Counted from the stretch's first letter, positions 26,885-36,278 are shown. The stretch: 64,000 bases of DNA from Sphingobium sp. DEHP117 (GCF_030867385.1 NZ_JAPFBJ010000001.1:806001-870000); one strand, 5' to 3'. Notes: generated by a model from the sequence alone, not told the origin. Program-made: numbers and translations.

Positions 26885-28255
26885 GTGACGGGCGTGAGCG
26901 AATATTCGGAAGCGAGGCCGCTGGCCGTCATCATTCTCGCGGCTGGGCAGGGCACACGGATGAAATCCGGCCTGCACAAGGTGCTGCACCCCATTGCCGG
27001 GCGGCCGATGCTGATGCACCTCCTCTCCACCGTCGAGGCGCTGGGCGTTGAGCGCAAGGTCGTGGTCGTCGGCGCCGGGCGGGAACAGGTCGAGGCGGCG
27101 GTGGCCGGGCATGGCGTCGATATCGTCGTTCAGGCACAGCAGCTCGGCACCGGCCATGCGGTCGCGCAGGCGCATGATGCGCTTGAAGGCTTTGCGGGCG
27201 ATGTGCTGATCCTCTATGGCGACGTGCCGCTGGTCCGTGCCGAGACGATGCGTGCGATGATCGAGCGACTCAACATGGCCGATGCGCCGCGCAGTGTGGT
27301 GCTCGGCTTCCGGCCTGACCATGCTGGCGCCTATGGCCGGATCATTGCAAACAATCAGGGCCTGATCAGCAAGATGGTCGAGTTTAAGGACGCCTCGGCC
27401 GAGGAGCGCGCGGTGACCTTGTGCAACAGCGGGCTGATGGCCGTGCGGATGAGCGACCTGTTCATCCTGCTCGATCAGATCGGCAACGATAACGCCGCAG
27501 GGGAATATTATCTGCCCGATATCGTGATGCTGCCCGGCAGCCAGAGTGCGGTGATCGAGACCGATTCGGACGAGGTGGCGGGCGTCAACAGCAGGATCGA
27601 GCTGGCGGCGGTCGAAGCGCGCTGGCAGGAGCGTCGGCGCGAGGAGGCAATGCGCGAGGGCGCCACGCTGATCGCGCCGGAAACCGTATTTTTCGCGCAT
27701 GATACGGTGCTGGGCCGCGATGTGGTGATAGAGCCGCATGTGGTGTTCGGGCCGGGCGTCGTGATCGAGGATGGCGTGACGATCCACAGCTTCTCGCACC
27801 TTGAGGGCGCGGTTGTGCGGGGCAGTGCACAGATCGGCCCGTATGCGCGGCTGCGGCCCGGCGCGGACATCGGCAAAAAGGCGCGGGTCGGCAATTTCGT
27901 CGAGGTCAAGAAGGCGAGCCTTGGCGAGGGCGCAAAGGCCAACCACCTGTCCTACATTGGCGATGCGTCGGTAGGGGCGGGCGCGAACATCGGCGCAGGC
28001 ACGATCACCTGCAACTACGACGGCTTCCTCAAGTACAGGACCGAGATCGGCGAGGGCGCGTTTATCGGCTCCAACAGCGCGCTGGTCGCCCCCGTGACCA
28101 TCGGCGAGGGCGCGATCGTCGGCGCGGGCAGCGTGGTAACGCAAGATGTTTCCGCAGATGCGCTGGCGCTGGTTCGCGCGCCGCAGCAGGAAAAGTCCGG
28201 CTGGGCCGCCCGGTTCCGCCAGATCATGCAGGCTCGCAAGGCCGCGAAATCCTGA
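26885..28255 (+). CDS. glmU: Bifunctional UDP-GlcNAc pyrophosphorylase / GlcN-1-P acetyltransferase
   Basis: Makes UDP-GlcNAc, the precursor of peptidoglycan, LPS and exopolysaccharide amino sugars. The 456-aa enzyme has the pyrophosphorylase signature LAAGQGTRMKSGLHKVLHP and the long left-handed beta-helix acetyltransferase with IGDASVGAGANIGAGTITCN and FIGSNSALVAPVTIGEGA. The start is GTG at 26885 (a second GTG at 26894 is possible). Runs with the AIM24, glmS and trxB genes on the plus strand. Confidence 0.97.
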   Translation: MTGVSEYSEARPLAVIILAAGQGTRMKSGLHKVLHPIAGRPMLMHLLSTVEALGVERKVVVVGAGREQVEAAVAGHGVDIVVQAQQLGTGHAVAQAHDALEGFAGDVLILYGDVPLVRAETMRAMIERLNMADAPRSVVLGFRPDHAGAYGRIIANNQGLISKMVEFKDASAEERAVTLCNSGLMAVRMSDLFILLDQIGNDNAAGEYYLPDIVMLPGSQSAVIETDSDEVAGVNSRIELAAVEARWQERRREEAMREGATLIAPETVFFAHDTVLGRDVVIEPHVVFGPGVVIEDGVTIHSFSHLEGAVVRGSAQIGPYARLRPGADIGKKARVGNFVEVKKASLGEGAKANHLSYIGDASVGAGANIGAGTITCNYDGFLKYRTEIGEGAFIGSNSALVAPVTIGEGAIVGAGSVVTQDVSADALALVRAPQQEKSGWAARFRQIMQARKAAKS

Positions 28256-28289
28256 AACCCCCAGTCTCATTCGTTTCGAGGAGTATCTG

Positions 28290-29120
28290 ATGCAAAACAG
28301 CCCGTGGAGCCACCAACGGAAAGCCGGCGTGGCAGACGATATCGACTTCGAGATCAAGGGGCAGGAGCTCCAGTTCCTTGAGGTGGAGCTGGATCCGGGC
28401 GAAAGCGCCATATCCGAAGCGGGTGCGATGGTGTGGAAGGACGCGGCCATCGCAATGAGCACCGTGTTCGGCGATGGCAGCGGCGGCGCGGACCAGGGTT
28501 TCATGGGCAAGCTGCTCGGCGCGGGCAAGAGGCTGGTGACGGGCGAGAGCCTGTTCACCACCGTCTTCACGCATCAGGGCCAGGGCAAGGCGCGCGTCGC
28601 CTTTTCCGCTCCCACGCCGGGCGCAATCCTTCCGCTCAAGCTCGATCAATATGGCGGCACGCTGATCTGCCAGAAAGACAGTTTCCTGGCGGCGGCGAAG
28701 GGCGTGTCGATCGGCATCGCCTTCCAGCGGCGGGTGATGACCGGCCTGTTCGGCGGCGAGGGTTTCATCATGCAGCAGCTTACCGGAGACGGCTGGGTTT
28801 TCGTGCAGATGGGCGGCACGGTGGTAGAGCGGGAGCTGGCGCCCGGCGAGGAGATCCATGTCGATACCGGTTGCCTTGCTGCCTATACCGCCAATGTCGA
28901 CTTCGATCTGGTGGCGGCAGGCGGCATCAAGTCGATGCTGTTCGGCGGCGAAGGCGTGTTCTTCGCGCGGCTGCGCGGGCCGGGACATGTCTGGGTTCAG
29001 TCGCTCCCCTTCGCGCGGCTTGCCGGGCGGATGCTGGCGGCGGCGGGCAGCCGGGGCGGGCAGAATCGCGGCGAGGGATCGGCGCTCGGCAGCCTGGGCG
29101 ATCTCATCAGCGGCAACTGA
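28290..29120 (+). CDS. AIM24 / TIGR00266 family protein
   Basis: Function unknown; family members are thought to be envelope or mitochondrial organisation proteins. The 276-aa product is mostly beta with the pattern LDPGESAISEAGAMVWKD, FTHQGQGKARVAFSAPTPG, and GEEIHVDTGCLAAYTANVDF. ATG 28290 is preceded by GAGGAG. It sits between glmU and glmS, so it may be transcribed with cell-wall precursor genes. Confidence 0.9.
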   Translation: MQNSPWSHQRKAGVADDIDFEIKGQELQFLEVELDPGESAISEAGAMVWKDAAIAMSTVFGDGSGGADQGFMGKLLGAGKRLVTGESLFTTVFTHQGQGKARVAFSAPTPGAILPLKLDQYGGTLICQKDSFLAAAKGVSIGIAFQRRVMTGLFGGEGFIMQQLTGDGWVFVQMGGTVVERELAPGEEIHVDTGCLAAYTANVDFDLVAAGGIKSMLFGGEGVFFARLRGPGHVWVQSLPFARLAGRMLAAAGSRGGQNRGEGSALGSLGDLISGN

Positions 29121-29155
29121 ACGGCAGCAAAACTTGAAATCGAAGGCTTGAAACG

Positions 29156-30979
29156 ATGTGCGGCATTATCGGGATTGTGGGGAAGGAAGATGTCGCGGAG
29201 CGGCTGCTGGATGGCCTGAAGCGGCTGGAATATCGCGGCTACGACAGCGCGGGCATCGCCACCGTCCATGACGGCGCGATCGAGCGGCGGCGCGCCGAGG
29301 GCAAGCTCGGCAATTTGTCCAAGGAGCTGCGCGACGAGCCGCTGCCCGGCATCATCGGCATAGCGCACACCCGCTGGGCGACGCACGGCGCGCCGACGAC
29401 CGCCAACGCCCATCCCCACGCCACGCGCGAAGTGGCGCTGGTCCATAATGGCATCATCGAGAATTTCAAACCGCTACGCGAGGAGTTGATCGCGCGCGGG
29501 CGGCATTTCGATAGCCAGACGGATACCGAGGTCGTCGCGCATCTGGTGAGCGAGAAGATCGAGCAGGGTGCCTCGCCGGAGGAGGCTGTGCGCGATGTGC
29601 TGCCCCGCCTGCATGGCGCCTTTGCGCTCGCCATCCTGTTTCGCGCGCATCCTGACCTGCTGATCGGCGCGCGCCTCGGTTCGCCTCTGGTGGTGGGCTA
29701 TGGCGAAGGGGAAACCTATCTGGGTTCGGACGCGCTGGCGCTCGCGCCGCTGACGCAGAAAATCGCCTATCTGGAGGAGGGCGACTGGGTGGTCGTTACC
29801 CGGGCGGGTGCGCGTATCTTCGACCGTGACAACAACCCCGTCGAACGCCCCGTCACCGTATCCGGCGTGTCGGGCGCGATGATCGACAAGGGCAACCACC
29901 GCCACTTCATGGCGAAGGAGATTTACGAGCAGCCCGTCGTCGTCGCCCAGACGCTGCGCTCCTACCTGCGGCGCATGGAAAATCAGGTGTCGCTCCCCGA
30001 TATGGATTTCGACCTGGGGCAGGTGAAGCGCGTGACGATCGTGGCGTGCGGCACGAGCTATTACGCGGGTCTGGTGGCCAAATACTGGTTCGAGAAGTTC
30101 GCGCGTGTGCCGGTTGACATCGATGTGGCAAGCGAGTTCCGCTATCGCGACCCGGTGCTGGAGCCGGGCGGGCTTGCGCTGTTCATCAGCCAATCCGGCG
30201 AAACGGCGGATACGCTCGCCGCCCTGCGTCACGCCCGGGCGCAGAATCAGATCATCGCCGTCGTCGTCAACGTGCCGACGAGCAGCATGGCGCGCGAGGC
30301 CGACCTGCTGCTGCCTACCCATGCCGGGCCGGAGATTGGCGTCGCCTCGACCAAGGCGTTCACCTGCCAGCTTGCCGTGCTTGCTGCGCTCGCCGCCAAT
30401 CTGGCGCGGGCGAACGGCAGGCTGAGCGCTGAGGAAGAGGCAGAGATCGTCTGGCACCTTTCCGAAGCGCCCGCCGCGATGAACCAGGCGCTTTCTCACG
30501 ATGCGGAGATCGAGGCGATGGCGCATCTGGTCGCGCCTGCGCGGGACGTGCTCTACCTCGGGCGTGGACCGGATTATCCGATGGCGCTGGAAGGCGCGCT
30601 CAAGCTCAAGGAGATCAGCTATATTCACGCCGAGGGCTATGCGGCCGGAGAGATGAAGCATGGCCCGATCGCGCTGATCGATGACAACGTGCCCGTAATC
30701 GTCATTGCCCCATCCGGCCCGCTGTTCGAGAAAACCGTCTCCAACATGCAGGAGGTGCAGGCGCGCGGCGGCAAGGTGGTGCTGATATCCGACGCGGAAG
30801 GCATAGCGCAGGCGGGCGAGGGCTGCATGGCGACGATCGAGATGCCAAAGGTCCACCCCTTGATCGCGCCGCTGGTCTATGCGGTGCCGGTGCAGCTGCT
30901 CGCCTATCATGTCGCGGTGGCGAAGGGCACGGATGTCGATCAGCCGCGCAACCTCGCCAAATCGGTTACGGTGGAGTGA
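29156..30979 (+). CDS. glmS: Glutamine-fructose-6-phosphate aminotransferase
   Basis: Makes glucosamine-6-phosphate from fructose-6-phosphate and glutamine, the committed step to UDP-GlcNAc. The 607-aa protein begins MCGIIGIVG with nucleophilic Cys at position 2 (glutamine amidotransferase class II), then has two SIS sugar-isomerase domains (CGTSYYAGLVAKYWFEKFA, FISQSGETADTLAALRHA, GRGPDYPMALEGALKLKEI) and ends AKSVTVE. No glmS ribozyme is apparent upstream; the gene starts 35 bases after the AIM24 gene. Confidence 0.98.
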   Translation: MCGIIGIVGKEDVAERLLDGLKRLEYRGYDSAGIATVHDGAIERRRAEGKLGNLSKELRDEPLPGIIGIAHTRWATHGAPTTANAHPHATREVALVHNGIIENFKPLREELIARGRHFDSQTDTEVVAHLVSEKIEQGASPEEAVRDVLPRLHGAFALAILFRAHPDLLIGARLGSPLVVGYGEGETYLGSDALALAPLTQKIAYLEEGDWVVVTRAGARIFDRDNNPVERPVTVSGVSGAMIDKGNHRHFMAKEIYEQPVVVAQTLRSYLRRMENQVSLPDMDFDLGQVKRVTIVACGTSYYAGLVAKYWFEKFARVPVDIDVASEFRYRDPVLEPGGLALFISQSGETADTLAALRHARAQNQIIAVVVNVPTSSMAREADLLLPTHAGPEIGVASTKAFTCQLAVLAALAANLARANGRLSAEEEAEIVWHLSEAPAAMNQALSHDAEIEAMAHLVAPARDVLYLGRGPDYPMALEGALKLKEISYIHAEGYAAGEMKHGPIALIDDNVPVIVIAPSGPLFEKTVSNMQEVQARGGKVVLISDAEGIAQAGEGCMATIEMPKVHPLIAPLVYAVPVQLLAYHVAVAKGTDVDQPRNLAKSVTVE

Positions 30980-31055
30980 CAGGCCTGTTACCTCTTGCGA
31001 TCCAGCCAAGCGAACCTATTTCGATCAAGAGATTCGTACGATCGAGGGGCAGGCA

Positions 31056-32021
31056 ATGACCACCACGAAACACACACGCATGTTGATTTTGGGCTCGGGC
31101 CCCGCCGGTCTGTCCGCCGCGATCTATGGCGCGCGCGCGGGGCTTGCGCCGCTGGTGGTGCAGGGCATGCAGCCTGGTGGCCAGCTGACGATCACGACGG
31201 ATGTCGAGAATTACCCCGGCTTTCGCGAGGTCATCCAGGGCCCGTGGCTGATGCAGGAGATGCAGGCGCAGGCCGAGCATGTCGGCGCCGAAATGGTGTG
31301 GGACCAGATCGTCGATGTGGACCTGTCTCGCCGTCCGTTCCGTCTCACGGGCGATGGCGGCAGCGTCTATACTGCGGACACGCTGATCATCTGCACCGGC
31401 GCGCAGGCGCAATGGCTGGGCGTGGACGGCGAGCAGCATCTCTCTGGCAAGGGCGTATCGGCCTGCGCCACCTGCGACGGATTTTTCTATCGCGGCAAGA
31501 AGGTCGTGGTGATCGGCGGCGGCAATACGGCGGTGGAGGAAGCGCTCTACCTCACCAATCATTCTTCCGACGTGACGCTGATCCACCGGCGCGACAGCCT
31601 GCGCGCGGAAAAGATCCTGCAGGAGCGCCTGTTCGCCCATCCGCATATCAAGGTGCTGTGGAACAAGCGGGTCGAGCGTTTCGTCGGCGGCGGTGATCCC
31701 GAGGGGCTGGTCGGCGTCGACCTCGTCGATACACTGACCGGCGAGGCGTCGCATGAGCCGACGGAGGGCGCGTTCGTCGCTATCGGTCACAAGCCCTCGA
31801 CCGAGCTGTTCGCGGGCAAGCTCCCGCTCGATAACGGCTATCTGGTTGTCGAAAAGGGCGGATCGAAAACTGCGATACCGGGCGTGTTCGCCGCTGGCGA
31901 TGTTGCCGATCAGGTCTATCGCCAGGCGGTAACGGCGGCGGGCATGGGCTGCATGGCCGCGCTGGATGCCGAGCGTTTTCTCGCCGAAACGGAGTTCGAG
32001 GCGGCGCAGGCGGCGGAGTAA
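31056..32021 (+). CDS. trxB: Thioredoxin reductase
   Basis: NADPH-dependent flavoenzyme that keeps thioredoxin reduced. The 321-aa product has the FAD motif ILGSGPAGLSAAIYGARAG, the redox-active CATC disulfide in GVSACATCDGFFYRGK, the NADPH motif VVIGGGNTAVEEAL, and VFAAGDVADQVYRQAV. The family N-terminus (MTTTKHTRMLILG) starts at ATG 31056; earlier in-frame starts overlap glmS and are not supported. Convergent with the ACP gene. Confidence 0.97.
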   Translation: MTTTKHTRMLILGSGPAGLSAAIYGARAGLAPLVVQGMQPGGQLTITTDVENYPGFREVIQGPWLMQEMQAQAEHVGAEMVWDQIVDVDLSRRPFRLTGDGGSVYTADTLIICTGAQAQWLGVDGEQHLSGKGVSACATCDGFFYRGKKVVVIGGGNTAVEEALYLTNHSSDVTLIHRRDSLRAEKILQERLFAHPHIKVLWNKRVERFVGGGDPEGLVGVDLVDTLTGEASHEPTEGAFVAIGHKPSTELFAGKLPLDNGYLVVEKGGSKTAIPGVFAAGDVADQVYRQAVTAAGMGCMAALDAERFLAETEFEAAQAAE

Positions 32022-32030
32022 ATCTCGCCG

Positions 32031-32327
32031 TTACCGCCGGGTGGCGAGCTTGCCGTCCACGAAGGCGGCCAATGTACCGAACGTCTCGAAGGTTTCGCCG
32101 TCTACATCGTCGTCGTCGATCACGATTCCGAATCGGTCCTCGATTTCGGTCAGCAGGGTGGCGACGGCCATCGAATCCAGTTCCGGCATTGCGCCGAACA
32201 GCGGGGTGTCCGCCTCCAGCCCTGCCGCTACGTCTTCTGCCAGCGCCAACACATCCCGCAGGCAATCGCGCAACCGCGCATCGACCGGGTCTGAGTTTAC
32301 GCCTGATATCTGAGAATTATCGCGCAT
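32031..32327 (-). CDS. Acyl carrier protein of the XrtA/exopolysaccharide locus
   Basis: A 98-aa ACP-like protein with the phosphopantetheine site in MPELDSMAVATLL (Ser52) and an acidic C-terminus (FGIVIDDDDVDGETFETF). The D-S-M motif replaces the classic D-S-L. ATG 32327 is 16 bases after the acetyltransferase gene, with which it forms a minus-strand pair. Exosortase-linked loci often carry such a free-standing ACP next to an acyl-CoA ligase and a PLP decarboxylase, so it may carry a small acyl or aminoacyl group. Confidence 0.9.
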   Translation of the reverse strand: MRDNSQISGVNSDPVDARLRDCLRDVLALAEDVAAGLEADTPLFGAMPELDSMAVATLLTEIEDRFGIVIDDDDVDGETFETFGTLAAFVDGKLATRR

Positions 32328-32343
32328 GGGCGCGCCTCTATAC

Positions 32344-33348
32344 TCAAGCGGGGCGGCGGACAAGCTGGGAAATGCGGGTGCGCAACGCTGGCCACCATTG
32401 CGCAGGCTTGCGCGGGTCAAAGCAATCGAGCCTCAGCATCGGTCGCGTCCGCTCCATCCAGTCGCGCTTGTAGGCATTGTCACCCGTGCCGTAGTCGATG
32501 CGGGAAACGTGCTCATTGTCGATCATGTGGCCGAACATGTGGTGGCTCAGCAACGTGCCGGGGGAATGCATATCCTCCGCATTGTCGTGCGCGATCTTGT
32601 GAATGCACGCGGTACCGCCTTCGATCGTCCAGAGCTGCGCGGCGACCGCGCGGCCGCCCTTCCGCGCAATACCCAGCCGCAAAGCGCCTCGCTGTGCGGC
32701 CTCATGTGCGATCGCGTGAACCATGGCAGGATAAGGCTCGGCGTTCTTCCAGCTGGCGCCATAGACGCTGCAATACTCGTTCCACAGGCCATCACTGATC
32801 TGCGTGTGGATTTCAAAGTCATAGCGGCGGGCGCGCCCCTTGCGCTTCACCGAAGCACGAAGGGCACCGGGGCGATTCCGCCAATAGGATGCGAAATTCC
32901 GCCCGGCCAGATCGACGATATGATTGCTTCCCTGCGCGGTCAGCAGCGCGATCCACCCCGCGGAGGCGAAGGCGCGCCGCAGCATCTCGGGCATGGCATC
33001 GCCATCATTGTCGATGAGCGGATAGAGACTGACCCTCCCCGCCGAGCCCCGCAGCCTCGCCGCGATTTCGCGCACCAGTGCCTCGCGCGTGGCCACATCC
33101 GCAACGCCCTCCACTATCGGCGCATAGGAGAAGCTGTAATAATTGGCGAGCGCGCTCAAATGGCCCGTTTCCGCTTCGCGCACCAGAGGTAGCGCACAGC
33201 GCGCGCCATTGGTCTGCGCCTCGGGTATCAAAAGCTCCTGCCCGGCAAAGCAATGCTGCGCCAGCATGTCGAACCAGCCGCGCAGGGCAAAGCCAGTTGC
33301 GTCGCTATCGTCTTTCCGTGGCGGGGAAATGTCTCTATCCCGGTTCAT
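32344..33348 (-). CDS. GNAT/FemAB-like acyltransferase of the XrtA locus
   Basis: The 334-aa protein has the GNAT-type fold of FemAB-related acyltransferases in its C-terminal part (ALRLGIARKGGRAVAAQLWTI, TLLSHHMFGHMIDNEHVSRIDY, DNAYKRDWMERTRPM). It probably transfers an acyl or aminoacyl group, perhaps from the adjacent ACP. It is divergent from the acyl-CoA ligase with only about 30 bases between starts, so promoters must overlap coding DNA. Confidence 0.8.
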   Translation of the reverse strand: MNRDRDISPPRKDDSDATGFALRGWFDMLAQHCFAGQELLIPEAQTNGARCALPLVREAETGHLSALANYYSFSYAPIVEGVADVATREALVREIAARLRGSAGRVSLYPLIDNDGDAMPEMLRRAFASAGWIALLTAQGSNHIVDLAGRNFASYWRNRPGALRASVKRKGRARRYDFEIHTQISDGLWNEYCSVYGASWKNAEPYPAMVHAIAHEAAQRGALRLGIARKGGRAVAAQLWTIEGGTACIHKIAHDNAEDMHSPGTLLSHHMFGHMIDNEHVSRIDYGTGDNAYKRDWMERTRPMLRLDCFDPRKPAQWWPALRTRISQLVRRPA

Positions 33349-33378
33349 CGTTCCACTCTCTAGCGTATAGTCGTGCAG

Positions 33379-34926
33379 ATGGGGTTAAGTGATTTGCCAG
33401 TGAAGCCGATAGACCATCTGCCTCTTGCCGGTGCGGCTGTGGCGGGAGCGGAAGCGCAGGCGATCGCTGGCAAGGCGGGCGCGCTGAGTTATGCCGCGCT
33501 CGAAGAATCGGTCGGGCAGATGGCGGGCTGGCTTGATTCCTTGGGCTTTGCGCCGGGCGCGCGGGTAGCGAGCTGGGTGGCCAAGGGACGACTCGCCTGC
33601 ATCCTCCCTCTAGCCGCGCCGCGTGCCGGGCTGATCCATGTGCCGGTCAACCCACTGCTCAAGCGCGCGCAGGTGGCGCATATAGTTGCTGACAGCGGCG
33701 CGAGGTTGCTGATCGGCACGCCCGCCCGCCTCGCTGCGCTGGAGCCGGGCGACGTGCCGCAGGAGTGCCGGGCAATTGCCGAAGACGCGGCTCTGGCAGG
33801 CTCGCAGGCCAGCGACCCCGTGCCGCCGTCGGCCGCCGCGCCGGATGATCTCGCCGCGATCCTCTACACCTCCGGCTCGACGGGCAGGCCCAAGGGCGTG
33901 ATGCTGAGCCACAGGAACCTCTGGCTCGGCGCGGTGTCGGTGGCGGAATATCTGCACCTCTCCCCTGAGGATCGCGTGCTCGGCGTGCTGCCGTTCAGCT
34001 TCGACTATGGCCAGAACCAGATGTTTTCCACATGGGCGGCAGGAGGCGCAGTGGTGCCGCTCGATTATCTGACCGCACGCGATGTGATGAAGGCGGTGGA
34101 GCGGGAGGATATCACCACGCTCGCCGGAGTGCCGCCGCTCTGGGTGCAGCTGACCGAGGCGGACTGGCCCACCGAGACGGCGGCGCGGCTACGGCGGATC
34201 ACCAATAGCGGCGGGGCGTTGACCAAAGCCCTGATCGGGCGGCTATCCGCCTTGTTCCCCAATGCCGACATCTACCCCATGTACGGCCTGACCGAAGCGT
34301 TCCGCTCCACCTATCTGCCGCCGGAACTCGTAGCGACCCACCCCGAGAGCATGGGCCGCGCGATTCCGCATGCGGAGATCCTCGTCTGCCGCCCTGACGG
34401 CAGCCTGACGGCGGAGGATGAACCGGGGGAACTTGTCCATTGCGGGCCGCTGGTGGCGCAAGGCTATTGGAACGACCCGGTGCGCACGGCGGAGAGGTTC
34501 CGCCCCGCGCCGCCCTCGTCCAGCTATGACGGGCTGGCGGTATGGTCCGGCGATACCGTGCGGCGGGATGGCGAAGGCCTGCTTTATTTCGTCGGGCGCG
34601 AGGATGCGATGATCAAATCGGCCGGCAACCGCATCAGCCCCACGGAGGTCGAGGAAGCCGCCCAATCGGTGCCGGGCGTGGCCGAGGCGGTGGCCTTGGG
34701 CGTGCCGGATGCACGGCAGGGGCAGGCGGTACTGCTGCTGGTGCGGGTGACGGACGACAGCGCAGTGGATGCGCTACGCGAGAGCCTGAAGAAGGAGCTG
34801 CCCAATTTCATGATGCCGTCTGACATCCGCGTGGTGGAGGCTTTTCCGCGCAACGCCAATGGCAAGATCGACCGGGTACTGGTCGCGCAGGACTGGCGCA
34901 TGCTGGCCAAGGAGTCTGTGGCATGA
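33379..34926 (+). CDS. Acyl-CoA ligase (AMP-forming), exosortase A-associated
   Basis: Adenylates a carboxylic acid for transfer to a thiol. The 515-aa protein has the A3 motif LYTSGSTGRPKGVMLSH, A5 MYGLTEAFRSTYLPPE, A8 (GDTVRRDGEGLLYFVGREDAMIKSAGNRISP, shown as its start GDTVRRDGEG and the IKSAGNRISP end) and the catalytic lysine motif RNANGKIDR. It is of the exosortase A-associated subfamily. A GTG at 33373 is also in frame. It is followed by the PLP decarboxylase with ATGA overlap. Confidence 0.9.
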   Translation: MGLSDLPVKPIDHLPLAGAAVAGAEAQAIAGKAGALSYAALEESVGQMAGWLDSLGFAPGARVASWVAKGRLACILPLAAPRAGLIHVPVNPLLKRAQVAHIVADSGARLLIGTPARLAALEPGDVPQECRAIAEDAALAGSQASDPVPPSAAAPDDLAAILYTSGSTGRPKGVMLSHRNLWLGAVSVAEYLHLSPEDRVLGVLPFSFDYGQNQMFSTWAAGGAVVPLDYLTARDVMKAVEREDITTLAGVPPLWVQLTEADWPTETAARLRRITNSGGALTKALIGRLSALFPNADIYPMYGLTEAFRSTYLPPELVATHPESMGRAIPHAEILVCRPDGSLTAEDEPGELVHCGPLVAQGYWNDPVRTAERFRPAPPSSSYDGLAVWSGDTVRRDGEGLLYFVGREDAMIKSAGNRISPTEVEEAAQSVPGVAEAVALGVPDARQGQAVLLLVRVTDDSAVDALRESLKKELPNFMMPSDIRVVEAFPRNANGKIDRVLVAQDWRMLAKESVA

Positions 34927-36167
34927 GCGTGAAGCCGATGGGGCCGATCCCGCCCGGATTTGAAGCCGAGGAGGGCATGTTGCTGATCGGCGGCTGCGGC
35001 GCGGCGGCGCTGGCCGATGAAGCGGGCGATACGCCGCTGTTCGTCTATGACATGGCGCTGGTGCGCGCTCGGGTGGCGATGCTGCGCGAGGCGATGCCCG
35101 ACGGGCTGCACCTGCACTATGCGATCAAGGCCAATCCCTTCCCGCCGCTGCTTGCCGCCATGACGGAGCTGGTCGACGGCTTCGATATCGCCTCTGGCGG
35201 GGAACTTAAGCACGCTCTTGAGGCGGGCATGAAAGCGGAAGCGATCAGCTTCGCCGGGCCGGGCAAGCGTGATGACGAGCTGCGCGCCGCCATTCAGGCA
35301 GGCGTAACGATCAACCTCGAATCCGAAGGCGAAGCGGCGCGGGCGTTGCGGATCGGCGAGGTTGTGGGCGTGAAGCCACGCCTCGCCGTGCGCGTAAACC
35401 CGGATTTCGACCTCAAGGGCTCGGGCATGAAGATGGGGGGCGGGGCCAAGCCCTTCGGTGTCGATGCTGATCGCGCTGCGGCGCTGGCGCGGCAGGTGAT
35501 CGATGCCGGGGCGGACTGGCGTGGCTGGCATATTTTCGCGGGCAGCCAGGCGCTCGACGCCGCAGCGATCATTGAAACGCAGGCGGCGACTTTGGGTCTG
35601 GCGGCCCGGCTATCGGAGCAGGTGGGCGCCACCCCGCCGCTCGTAAACCTCGGCGGCGGCTTTGGCGTGCCCTATTTCCCCGGAGACCTGCCGCTCGATA
35701 TCCGCGCGGTCGGCCTCGCGCTGGAGGAGGGGCTGACGCTGGCCCCCGATGCGCTGGAAGGCGCCGCCTTCGCGCTGGAGCTGGGGCGCTATCTGGTCGC
35801 CGAAGCAGGCGTCTATCTCACCCGCGTGATCGATGTGAAGGAGAGCCACGGCGAACGCTTTGCGGTGGTGGACGGCGGCCTGCATCATCAGCTGGCGGCG
35901 AGCGGTAATTTCGGCACGGTGGTGCGGCGCAACTATCCGATTGCAATCGCTAACAAATATGGGATGACGGACGCCGAGGAAGAGCCGGTGAGCGTCGTCG
36001 GCTGCCTGTGCACTCCGCTGGACCGGCTGGGGGAGCGCGTGCTGCTCCCCAAGGTCGAGGCGGGAGACCTCGTCGCGATCTTCTGCGCCGGGGCATATGG
36101 CGCCACCGCATCGCCCGCCGCCTTCCTTGGCCACGCACCAGCCCGAGAGATATTGCTTCAGGAATGA
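34923..36167 (+). CDS. PLP-dependent decarboxylase, exosortase A-associated
   Basis: Alanine-racemase-fold group IV decarboxylase related to diaminopimelate and ornithine decarboxylases. The 414-aa protein has the PLP lysine in LHYAIKANPFPPLL (about residue 66), HIFAGSQALD, the glycine-rich phosphate loop VNLGGGFGVPYF, the FALELGRYLVAEAGVYLT substrate-site segment and the acidic-Cys block VVGCLCTPLDRLG near the C-terminus. The substrate is unknown; with ligase and ACP it suggests assembly of an amine-containing group (inference). Translationally coupled to the ligase. Confidence 0.9.
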   Translation: MSVKPMGPIPPGFEAEEGMLLIGGCGAAALADEAGDTPLFVYDMALVRARVAMLREAMPDGLHLHYAIKANPFPPLLAAMTELVDGFDIASGGELKHALEAGMKAEAISFAGPGKRDDELRAAIQAGVTINLESEGEAARALRIGEVVGVKPRLAVRVNPDFDLKGSGMKMGGGAKPFGVDADRAAALARQVIDAGADWRGWHIFAGSQALDAAAIIETQAATLGLAARLSEQVGATPPLVNLGGGFGVPYFPGDLPLDIRAVGLALEEGLTLAPDALEGAAFALELGRYLVAEAGVYLTRVIDVKESHGERFAVVDGGLHHQLAASGNFGTVVRRNYPIAIANKYGMTDAEEEPVSVVGCLCTPLDRLGERVLLPKVEAGDLVAIFCAGAYGATASPAAFLGHAPAREILLQE

Positions 36168-36222
36168 GGGATTCCGCCGCGTAGCAGAGATTTTACAGCC
36201 AATCCTAACGCAATGTTCACCG

Positions 36223-36278
36223 TTTCCGGGCAATAGCGGCTATTATCGCTGATCTGTGCGTTCCAGGTATTTTCCGGG
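36223..36278 (+). promoter_or_regulatory. Promoter region of the exopolysaccharide operon
   Basis: A near-consensus -10 TATTAT (36241-36246) overlaps a perfect palindrome AATAGC-G-GCTATT (36232-36244). Flanking it are two copies of TTTCCGGG (36223-36230 and 36271-36278) 48 bp apart. The -35 is weak (TTCACC near 36216). Layout suggests a regulated promoter for the 36314 operon. Confidence 0.4.

Noticed and set aside
26813..28570. 585-codon minus-strand frame opposite glmU
   Set aside because: Overlaps all of glmU in antisense and has no domain; glmU itself is certain.
29121..29155. glmS ribozyme
   Set aside because: Only 35 bases separate the AIM24 gene from glmS, too short for the ribozyme; such elements are found mainly in Gram-positives.
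29474..31009. 511-codon minus-strand frame opposite glmS
   Set aside because: Shadow of glmS with His/Arg-rich composition and no motif.
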